From assembly GCA_012514835.1 (NCBI GenBank), contig JAAYZM010000341.1, positions 1-13,268 of the forward strand: 13,268 bases of DNA, given 5' to 3'. This document shows, in pieces, positions 1 through 5,807 of the stretch. Numbering within the stretch: position 1 is the stretch's first letter; every line of letters begins with the position of its first letter. This DNA comes from Actinomycetales bacterium. Its GTDB lineage: Bacteria; Actinomycetota; Actinomycetes; Actinomycetales; Cellulomonadaceae. The position numbers and the translations under genes were made by a program. The notes under the pieces are model-generated. The model was given only the letters and a program-made list of their open reading frames with translations. It did not search any database and was not told where the DNA came from.

Positions 1-2
1 CG

Positions 3-107
3 ACGCAGGCCGTCTCCGCGATCGACGGTCTGGCCGGCTTCCTCGAGTCCGCCGCGACGTCGCTCTCCGAGGTCGACTCGAGCCTCGCCAAGGCCATCCA
101 GGGCTGA
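3..107 (+). CDS. WXG100-like small protein, C-terminal end (partial)
   Basis: An open frame runs in from the left edge and ends at a TGA, giving 34 visible residues that finish in SSLAKAIQG. The segment is an amphipathic helix with regularly spaced Ala, Leu and Val, of the kind that closes the second helix of WXG100/ESAT-6-like proteins (a 'SL.evD..LA.ai' pattern). The next full gene is also a short helical WXG100-like protein, so the two may form the tandem EsxA/EsxB-type pair that such proteins usually make as heterodimers. The WXG turn itself lies outside the window, so the family call rests on the helical tail and the neighbour. It could instead be the tail of a longer helical type VII substrate. 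Confidence 0.5.
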   Translation, partial: TQAVSAIDGLAGFLESAATSLSEVDSSLAKAIQG

Positions 108-130
108 CGCCCCGAACGGAGGGCGCCTCG

Positions 131-193
131 ATGATCGAGATGCCCTCCACCCATGGCCAGCGCCAGACCGATACGACAGGTGGGGGATCGTGA
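131..193 (+). CDS. Possible 20-residue micro-ORF coupled to the next gene
   Basis: An ATG is preceded by a good Shine-Dalgarno, GGAGGG at 118-123 with a 7-base spacer. It opens a 20-codon frame (MIEMPSTHGQRQTDTTGGGS) whose TGA overlaps the GTG start of the downstream WXG100-like gene in a 4-base GTGA junction. It has no recognisable domain. G/C at third codon positions is about 75 percent, lower than in the surrounding genes, so it may not be selected as protein. Its most plausible role is as a coupling leader that feeds ribosomes into the following gene. It could also be chance. The ribosome site and the overlap are directly visible; function is not. Confidence 0.35.
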   Translation: MIEMPSTHGQRQTDTTGGGS

Positions 194-525
194 CGTACGA
201 CATCAAGCTTGACCTCGCGGAGCTCGACGCTCTCGCGAGCGACCTCGGCACGATCATCGACGAGTTCGAAGAGGCGGGGTCTCACGCCGACGAGGCCGCC
301 GAGTCGACAGGTTCGCGCGTGCTCGCGGACAAGGTGCGCAGCTTCGAGAGCTCGTGGGACATCCGGCGCGGAAAGATGGTCGAGGACATCAAGTCCCTCC
401 AGCAGAACATCACCACGATCGCCGAGACGTTCGTGGACGCTGACGCCGACCTTGCGACCTCTCTCGAGGACGCCGGAAGCAACGAGCCCACGCCCGTGGG
501 CCCCGGACTCCCGAAGGCGGTCTGA
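190..525 (+). CDS. WXG100/ESAT-6-like type VII secretion-associated protein
   Basis: This 111-residue all-helical protein has two long amphipathic helices separated around residues 56-60. It carries a single Trp (W56) in FESSWDIRRGKM, at the place where WXG100 proteins carry their W-x-G turn; the Gly is replaced here (WDI). The length of about 100 residues, the absence of Cys, the acidic helices and a disordered Pro/Gly tail (PTPVGPGLPKAV) fit the small ESAT-6-like proteins. Those proteins are exported by, or act with, type VII (ESX/Yuk) machinery as helical hairpin dimers. The GTG start is preferred: AGGTGG at 178-183 lies 6 bases upstream, and the start overlaps the stop of the micro-ORF. 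The next gene begins 3 bases after the stop. No terminal YxxxD/E export signal is evident, so it may be the partner of a protein that carries one. Confidence 0.7.
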   Translation: MTYDIKLDLAELDALASDLGTIIDEFEEAGSHADEAAESTGSRVLADKVRSFESSWDIRRGKMVEDIKSLQQNITTIAETFVDADADLATSLEDAGSNEPTPVGPGLPKAV

Positions 526-528
526 GCG

Positions 529-1899
529 ATGGACGTCAGCTACGAGGTGCTGTCCGGTGACCCGGACCTTGCCGACCGCAAGGGCCGTCAGTACCAGGAG
601 ATCGCCAGAGCGATCCGCGACTCGGTGCTCACGCTCGACGCGGTGGTCGCGCAGACCGACCAGAAGTCCGAGGCGATGACGGCGACCCGCGACCTCGCAC
701 GCGACGTCGCGGACGACATCCGCAAGGCGACGAAGCGGTACCAGGCCACGGGCGATGCGCTCGTCACGTACGCGAGCGAGCTGCGGCGCACCCAGGACGC
801 GTCGAGGACGATCGTCACCGAGATCGGCGAGATCGAGGCCGACCTCGCGGTGTGGCGCGACCGTGAGAGCTCTCGCAAGGTCACGTATGACGCGGCGCGG
901 CTCGCGGGCGACGAGACGGCGCTCGAGACCGCACGTACCCGGTACTACTTCGCGGAGGACCGGGTGGTCGCGCTCGAGACCTCGCTCGAAGCGCAGCGGC
1001 GCCTGTGGGACGAGCAACGCGACGACAAGGTCATCGCTGCGGCCACCGCGGCCAGCGCGATCAGCGAGGTGGTCGAGGGCGAGGGAGGCCAGGACCTCAA
1101 CGACGGATTCTGGGACCACGTGGGCGTGGTGGTCGAGATCCTCAAGGTCATCTGCGACATCGCCGCGATCCTGTCGATCTTCCTGGCCTGGGTCCCGGTG
1201 CTCGGGCAGCTGCTGCTCATCCTCGCCGCGATCGGGGCGATCATCTCGGTGCTCGACGCCGCGATCAAGTGGGCCAACGGCGAGGGCAGCTTCGGGGAGT
1301 TCCTCGGGGCGCTCGCGCTGGGGGTGCTCACGCTCTTCGGGGGCAAGCTCCTCGGCTACCTCGCCAAGGGAGTCCACCGGGGGATCGTGCTCGCCCTGCC
1401 CGCGGGCACCAAGATGACCAAGGCGTCGCGCAGCCTGATGTCGGTCGTCAGGTCGACCCCGTCGTACAACAAGGGGATCCTCGGGTTCCTGCGCTCGCCC
1501 TTCACGAGGTCCGTCGCGGACGTGCGGCGCTTCCAGGCGTTCCAGAAGGGCGTGCCCTTCTCGAAGCTCCTCGCGCACGCCGCGGCCCAGGGCAACCCGT
1601 TCAAGCTGCGCAACCTCGCGAAGTTCGACGGGGACGTCGCGGACCTCTTCACGGCCGTGGGCAAGCTCGAGATCACCGACGTCGCGGTCCTCGCCAAGAC
1701 GCTCTCCTTGTACTTCGCGGAGTCGGGGTACGCGGTCTACAAGAACGTCGACGTGCTCCAGGGCCTCCAGGAGGCGTTCGCCGACGGCGTCGACGTCGGC
1801 GCCGTGGCGGAAGCTGTCGAGGAAGGCGCCGATCGGCTCGCAGGGCCCATCTCGAAGACGGTCAAAGAGGTCGCTGGCATGATCGCGGACGCGAACTAG
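529..1899 (+). CDS. Large type VII-type substrate with central hydrophobic segment, candidate effector
   Basis: A 456-residue protein. Residues 10-180 are predicted helical and charged, with the pattern of actinobacterial type VII substrate N-termini (DPDLADRKGRQYQEIARAIR near the start, later ATKRYQATGDALVTYASEL); residues 100-165 look like a coiled coil. Residues about 197-247 and 257-290 are strongly hydrophobic with small residues (LILAAIGAIISVLDAAIKWA; ALALGVLTLFGGKLLGYLAKG), enough for two to four membrane passes. The C-terminal 165 residues are basic, then acidic, with no nuclease, ADP-ribosyltransferase or peptidase motif that I recognise. There is no Sec signal peptide. The start has AAGGCGG at 514-520 with an 8-base spacer, 3 bases after the WXG100-like gene. 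The layout (helical export domain, glycine-rich hydrophobic block, variable tail) recalls LXG/WXG toxins that act on membranes. A structural or accessory role is equally possible. Confidence 0.6.
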   Translation: MDVSYEVLSGDPDLADRKGRQYQEIARAIRDSVLTLDAVVAQTDQKSEAMTATRDLARDVADDIRKATKRYQATGDALVTYASELRRTQDASRTIVTEIGEIEADLAVWRDRESSRKVTYDAARLAGDETALETARTRYYFAEDRVVALETSLEAQRRLWDEQRDDKVIAAATAASAISEVVEGEGGQDLNDGFWDHVGVVVEILKVICDIAAILSIFLAWVPVLGQLLLILAAIGAIISVLDAAIKWANGEGSFGEFLGALALGVLTLFGGKLLGYLAKGVHRGIVLALPAGTKMTKASRSLMSVVRSTPSYNKGILGFLRSPFTRSVADVRRFQAFQKGVPFSKLLAHAAAQGNPFKLRNLAKFDGDVADLFTAVGKLEITDVAVLAKTLSLYFAESGYAVYKNVDVLQGLQEAFADGVDVGAVAEAVEEGADRLAGPISKTVKEVAGMIADAN

Positions 1900-1903
1900 G
1901 GTG

Positions 1904-2569
1904 ATGGACGTGATGCCGAGGGTAGAGGCCGCGCTCGCGCTCCCTGTCGAGTGGTTCGTGGTCCCCGGTGACCTCGACTCCGACGAGGCGATCGTCGAGT
2001 GGTGCACGCAGACGGCGTACGACGCGTGGCGGTTGCGCGCGGACGCAGGCGTCCCGGAGGAAGCGGTGCTCCCGGGCGCGGGGGAACGGCTCGTGGTCGA
2101 GCTCGCGGGCCTTGTCGCGAGCGTGCGCGAGCAGCTCGACGTCGACGGCGGAGACCATGCGGCGGTGTGGCTCCCGGCGCCCGAGTTCGGCGTCGTGAGT
2201 GCCGTCGTGCTCGTGCAGCCCGGCCCGCGCACCGGGGAGCGCGAGATCTCGAGGTACGCGGACGTGCTCCTCGACGGGACGGAGTCCGCGGCCACGGGCC
2301 ATGCTCCAGCCTTCGCCCAGCGTCTCGAGTCAGACATCCCCGCGGGTCCCGTGCGGGGCGTCCACTCGATGCTCGGGGTGCTCGAGGAGTCGACGCGCAC
2401 CGTAGCCCTCGAGGAGCGCACCTCCTACGGGGTGTTCCCTCGCGACCACGAGGAGATCATGATCGAGGTCCTCTTCATCGCCGCGCGCACCGCGGCGTTC
2501 GAGGACATGCCCGCCGAGACGCTCGAGCTGCTCTCGACCCTCCAGGTCCGCGTGGGGGACGCAGCATGA
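1904..2569 (+). CDS. Conserved-looking hypothetical protein of the type VII-like operon
   Basis: A soluble protein of about 221 residues with no signal peptide or membrane helix. It begins with a short hydrophobic strand (LPVEWFVVPGDLD), has a mid-region of predicted beta strands (HAAVWLPAPEFGVVSAVVLVQ) and ends with a strand-helix unit (EEIMIEVLFIA, then EDMPAETLELLSTLQVRV). I do not recognise a named family. The C-terminal half resembles the next protein in pattern: AGPVRGVHSMLGVLEESTRTV here against AGPATRVQSSGVLRGKDETTS there. The two are probably diverged paralogues. The start is uncertain: GTG at 1901, ATG at 1904 and ATG at 1913 all follow the upstream TAG within 14 bases, and AGGG at 1898-1901 is best spaced for the 1913 ATG. 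The stop overlaps the next start (ATGA). Co-translation with type VII-like proteins suggests an accessory or chaperone role, which is inference. Confidence 0.7.
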   Translation: MDVMPRVEAALALPVEWFVVPGDLDSDEAIVEWCTQTAYDAWRLRADAGVPEEAVLPGAGERLVVELAGLVASVREQLDVDGGDHAAVWLPAPEFGVVSAVVLVQPGPRTGEREISRYADVLLDGTESAATGHAPAFAQRLESDIPAGPVRGVHSMLGVLEESTRTVALEERTSYGVFPRDHEEIMIEVLFIAARTAAFEDMPAETLELLSTLQVRVGDAA

Positions 2570-3168
2570 GCGCTCCCGGGCACATCCGGTTCGTCCTGCC
2601 CGGTGCGTGGGCGAACGTCCCGCTCGTCGAGCCGGACCAGACGCGCAAGTTCGTGCAGCGGCTCGTCCAGGAGCGGGTGGGCCGTGACGACAGGCTCGCG
2701 TCCGTGCGCCGCGAGGTGACCAGGCAGATGTGCGACACGGCCGCCAAGGCCCACGCCTCGGGGGCCCACACGCTCGCGCTCGCCCTCGAGATCGTTCCCG
2801 GGGTGCCGTTCGCCGCGTCGATGGTGGCACGGGACGCGCCGTGGCCCGACGACGTCCCCGTGACAGACCATCCGGAAGCAGCGGAGCGGCTTGCTCAGGC
2901 GTTCCCCGGGGCGGAGGTGGTCGAGCTGACGGCTGGACCCGCCACCCGGGTCCAGAGCAGCGGCGTGCTGCGCGGCAAGGACGAGACCACCTCGTCCGTC
3001 TCGGTCCACTTCCGAGTGCCGCGCCCGGACACCGGTGCGCTCCTGCACGTGAGGTTCACGGGCCCGGACATGGGGCGCCCGGACCTGATCGCACGGCTCT
3101 TCGACGCCGTGGCGGACTCGGTCGAGTTCACGCGTGCACGCTCGGCCGTGCAGGAGGTGGCACGGTGA
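2566..3168 (+). CDS. Hypothetical protein, probable paralogue of its upstream neighbour
   Basis: A soluble 200-residue protein. The N-terminus IRFVLPGAWANVPL looks like the first strand of Mog1/PsbP-like folds ('F.lP.gW..v'). It continues with a helical section (residues 20-65), a strand LALALEIVPGVPFAASMVA, a Pro-rich linker, then AGPATRVQSSGV and a final strand-helix pair (LLHVRFTG, LIARLFDAVADSVEF). No catalytic motif is visible. The fold suggestion is weak inference from hydrophobic pattern only. The start is firm: ATG shares ATGA with the previous stop, and GGGGGA at 2554-2559 sits 6 bases upstream. The end overlaps the following GTG start (GTGA). It belongs to the same transcription unit as the WXG100-like genes. 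Confidence 0.72.
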   Translation: MSAPGHIRFVLPGAWANVPLVEPDQTRKFVQRLVQERVGRDDRLASVRREVTRQMCDTAAKAHASGAHTLALALEIVPGVPFAASMVARDAPWPDDVPVTDHPEAAERLAQAFPGAEVVELTAGPATRVQSSGVLRGKDETTSSVSVHFRVPRPDTGALLHVRFTGPDMGRPDLIARLFDAVADSVEFTRARSAVQEVAR

Positions 3169-4019
3169 CGCAACGAGGTCTCGAGAACGCGACCATCCCG
3201 GTGGGTGGGTCGCTGTGGCGCGCACTGGGGCAGAACGGCATGCTCGCGATCGGGTACGGGCTCGTCACGGTGCACGCCGTCGTCCTCCTCGCCGACGGGT
3301 TCGTCTTCTCCCGCGGCGACTACGACACCGCGGAGCTGTGGGGCTCGATCACGCGATGGTCGACGATCCTGTGCCCCTTGTTCGCGACGTGCTTCCTCAT
3401 CATGGGCGAGCTCGTCCGGCGCGGCGACTGGCGGGGCCAGTCGAGGCACAAGCCTGACGCCGCGCTCCCGCAGGGGACCAACACGGTCGCCCTGCGGATG
3501 CTCCCGATGGGCTGGCACGTGCTGTGGGGGCTCTTCGCGCTCGGTGTTGCCGCCCTGGTGGTCCTGCTCGTCGCGACAGGGACGGACGATGACCGGATCG
3601 CGATCTGGATGGTCAACGGCATCATGGCGGCCGCGATCGTGGGACTGGTCCTCGCGAGCGGCGTGAAGAAGAGATCGTGGGCGCGTGGCGGCGCGCAGCG
3701 CGCTCGCGAGGTCGAGGCGGTGCACCCGGCGCTCCAGAGGCGGGGTGTGGGGCGCACGCGTTCACGCACGTTCTGGCGGTGGTTCGGGTTCCGCTGGCGC
3801 TTCGACCTCGTGACGTGTGCGCTGGCCACCGTGGGCCTGTGGTTGGGGGTCCTCATGCTCGGCACGCGCTCGACGTTCGAGAGCTCGGCGGACAGCACGA
3901 CGGCTGTGGCGGCCGTGCTTCTCCCGTTCAGTGTCGTGCTGCTCGCGGTGGGACTGTGGACCACGACGCAGTTCTGGCGCTCGGGCGAGGACCTCGCGAT
4001 GCACGAGTCGGTGGCCTGA
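3165..4019 (+). CDS. Six-helix integral membrane protein of unknown function
   Basis: A 284-residue protein with six hydrophobic segments, at about residues 26-47, 64-84, 116-138, 147-167, 213-233 and 245-266. A basic cytoplasmic loop lies in the middle (residues 168-212, rich in Arg and Trp: GVKKRSWARGG, TFWRWFGFRWRF). No transporter or enzyme motif is recognised. The GTG start overlaps the preceding TGA and has a near-perfect AGGAGG at 3152-3157 with a 7-base spacer, the strongest ribosome site in the run. Because it is co-translated with type VII-like substrates, it could be a membrane accessory of the exporter. It could also be an immunity protein against the hydrophobic protein at 529-1899. 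Both are speculation from position. Confidence 0.72.
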   Translation: MTQRGLENATIPVGGSLWRALGQNGMLAIGYGLVTVHAVVLLADGFVFSRGDYDTAELWGSITRWSTILCPLFATCFLIMGELVRRGDWRGQSRHKPDAALPQGTNTVALRMLPMGWHVLWGLFALGVAALVVLLVATGTDDDRIAIWMVNGIMAAAIVGLVLASGVKKRSWARGGAQRAREVEAVHPALQRRGVGRTRSRTFWRWFGFRWRFDLVTCALATVGLWLGVLMLGTRSTFESSADSTTAVAAVLLPFSVVLLAVGLWTTTQFWRSGEDLAMHESVA

Positions 4020-4066
4020 GCCCGAGGATCGACGAAGCGATGGACACGAGAGATGGAGCGGGACGC

Positions 4067-4627
4067 ATGGCACCGGAGATCACGTTCGACGCTGAGGGAC
4101 TGCCCTGGCTCAACCTGCCGGGGGTGTACCCCACCGAGGATCTTCCGCACACCACGGAGGCGGCGCGGCGGGCGCTGTGGCACTTCAAGGAGCGTGACGG
4201 CGAGGACTCGCTCGCGAAGAGCTGGGGGATGAAGCTCGCGAGCCGCCTCGACAAGGAGTCGCAGGGCCAGCACTCGGGCATGTTCTTGTGGCTCACCGAG
4301 CCCCTCGTCCCGCACGCGCTCGTGTTCGTCGAGATCCACCCCGCGCAGGGGGACGCCGCCAGCACGCTCCCGCTCCTCGGCGGAGCGCCCGACGGAGAGC
4401 CGTTCTCGGTCCCCGGCCTCGGTGACGGCGCCCGCTACCGGTCCACGGCCCAGGTCCGCTCCGGCTTGTTCGGCAAGGCCACCCGGCACGTCGTGCGCTG
4501 GGTGTGGCGCGTCGAGGACCTTGACCTCATCGTGACGCTCGAGCGTGAGGACGCCCAGTCCCTCGCGCGGCTGCTGCCCGACGTCGAGACGCTCCTCGCC
4601 GCGGCGACCGTCACGCGCGCCGCGTAG
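4067..4627 (+). CDS. Hypothetical soluble protein at the end of the type VII-like run
   Basis: A 186-residue protein without signal peptide or membrane helix. It has an N-terminal segment FDAEGLPWLNLPGVYPTEDL, a short helix, then alternating strands (HALVFVEIHP, YRSTAQVRSG, VVRWVWRVEDLDLIVTLE) and a final helix (LARLLPDVETLLAAATV). The strand-rich centre with a closing helix resembles, in general pattern, the two proteins at 1904-3168, but no clear sequence match can be claimed. ATG 4067 is chosen over the in-frame ATG at 4040 because GGAG at 4055-4058 lies 8 bases upstream, while 4040 has only a weak site. The gap of 47 bases to the membrane gene contains no obvious terminator, so it is probably in the same operon. 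I recognise no function. Confidence 0.65.
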   Translation: MAPEITFDAEGLPWLNLPGVYPTEDLPHTTEAARRALWHFKERDGEDSLAKSWGMKLASRLDKESQGQHSGMFLWLTEPLVPHALVFVEIHPAQGDAASTLPLLGGAPDGEPFSVPGLGDGARYRSTAQVRSGLFGKATRHVVRWVWRVEDLDLIVTLEREDAQSLARLLPDVETLLAAATVTRAA

Positions 4628-4633
4628 GAGGTT

Positions 4634-4662
4634 GCGCCGCCCTGGTGCCGTCGCGGCAGCGC
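4634..4662 (+). terminator. Weak hairpin after the type VII-like operon
   Basis: GCGCCGCC at 4634-4641 can pair with GGCAGCGC at 4655-4662 with one mismatch, leaving a 13-base loop 6 bases after the last stop. There is no U-run, so it could be an attenuating hairpin or just chance in GC-rich DNA. Confidence 0.2.
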
Positions 4663-4679
4663 CCCGCTACGGTGCGGGC
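4645..4679 (+). promoter_or_regulatory. Possible leaderless promoter of the 4680 gene
   Basis: TACGGT at 4668-4673 fits the actinobacterial -10 pattern TAnnnT and ends 6 bases before the ATG. No Shine-Dalgarno precedes that ATG, which together suggests a leaderless transcript. The -35 match (GTGCCG at 4645-4650, 17-base spacer) is poor. CCCGC at 4663-4667 and GCGGG at 4674-4678 form a perfect 5-bp inverted repeat around the -10, which might be a small operator. Confidence 0.35.
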
Positions 4680-5762
4680 ATGAGAAGGTCCGACGACGGC
4701 GCCCCCGGGGTCGGTCGCACCCCGGGTCGACCGTCCCGACCGGGGCGTGCGGGCGACGAGCCGCGCGAGCTGGCCGCGGTCCGGGCGGGTGTCCGGCGTC
4801 TGTACGCGCCCGTGGTGGTCGCTCTCTCGCTCACGGGTGAGAGTGCCCCCCAACGCAGCGGTGAGGCGTCCGTCCACACGGACCCGGGCGCCCTGGCTCG
4901 GGACCTGTTCCGTGAGGAGATCACGGTCGCCGCGTCCACCATGGGCATGCTCGCGGCCTTCATGGGCGTGCTGGGCCTCCTCGACGCGGCAGACGCCGAC
5001 GCCACGTTCTCGACGGGTCCCGTGGGCGAGGCGCTCGCGATCCTCGGACTGGCCGTCGCGCTCGCCGCCGTCGCCGCGATGGCGGACCGGCACTCCTCCG
5101 CGGAGATCCGGGCCGTCGAGGCGCACGTGCGCGAGCGTGCGCTCGTGGACCTGGACCAACGGTTGTCGCGCGAGGTGGGCGGGACCGTCCCGCGCGCGTG
5201 GGGTCTGCACCCGGGCCGCACGCTGCGCCGTCCGCTCGCCCGGGCGGCGTGGGTCGCCGGGGTGCTCGCCGTGCTGGTCGGCGCTGGCGCAGCGTGGCTG
5301 CGCGGCCCGGAGAGCGCCGAGGAGGCCGTCGTCGTCGGCGCCGTGACTGCCGCGGTCCTCTTCGGCACCGCACTCGGCGCGAGCTGGATCAGCGTGCGCG
5401 TGCTCGCGCGCGTGCGGGGACAGCACCGCGAGCTGCGGCGTGGCATTCGGGTCGCGGCCGTGCCCGCCGTGGCGTGGTGGCTCGTCTGGGTGGTGGTGTG
5501 GCTCGTCGACGTGGGCGTGTCCACGCCGGACCCGACCGTGCGGCTCACGACCTGGGCCGCCGCCGCGGCGCTCGTCGTACCCTTCCCCGTGTGGTGGTGG
5601 TTCGCCGCGCGCCACCCCGGGCCGCACCGCCGGCTCGTGCTCGTGGGCATGCTCACCGAGCGCGTCCCCGCGCTGCGCGAGACGTACAGCCAGGCCCTGC
5701 GCGTGCGCGAGCACACGGGCCCTAGGATCTATGCCTCGCAGCGCGGGGTGCGGTTTGCTTGA
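4680..5762 (+). CDS. Six-helix membrane protein with disordered N-terminus, unknown function
   Basis: A 360-residue protein. Residues 1-30 are Pro/Gly/Arg-rich and probably disordered. Six hydrophobic helices follow at about 82-102, 116-136, 187-207, 215-240, 259-280 (Trp-rich: WWLVWVVVWL) and 291-310 (VWWWFA). A charged cytoplasmic helix (residues 137-180, EIRAVEAHVRERALVDLDQR) sits between helices 2 and 3, and a soluble tail of about 50 residues closes the protein. I find no transport or enzymatic signature. The start is the first ATG after a -10-like TACGGT and has no ribosome site. The transporter gene begins 45 bases after the stop, same strand, so the two may be co-transcribed. This gene does not share the overlapping-stop style of the preceding run and is probably a separate unit. 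Confidence 0.7.
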   Translation: MRRSDDGAPGVGRTPGRPSRPGRAGDEPRELAAVRAGVRRLYAPVVVALSLTGESAPQRSGEASVHTDPGALARDLFREEITVAASTMGMLAAFMGVLGLLDAADADATFSTGPVGEALAILGLAVALAAVAAMADRHSSAEIRAVEAHVRERALVDLDQRLSREVGGTVPRAWGLHPGRTLRRPLARAAWVAGVLAVLVGAGAAWLRGPESAEEAVVVGAVTAAVLFGTALGASWISVRVLARVRGQHRELRRGIRVAAVPAVAWWLVWVVVWLVDVGVSTPDPTVRLTTWAAAAALVVPFPVWWWFAARHPGPHRRLVLVGMLTERVPALRETYSQALRVREHTGPRIYASQRGVRFA

Positions 5763-5807
5763 GCGAGACGGCCGGTCGGAGCCGCTCCAGATTCCGGGGG
5801 ACCCACG

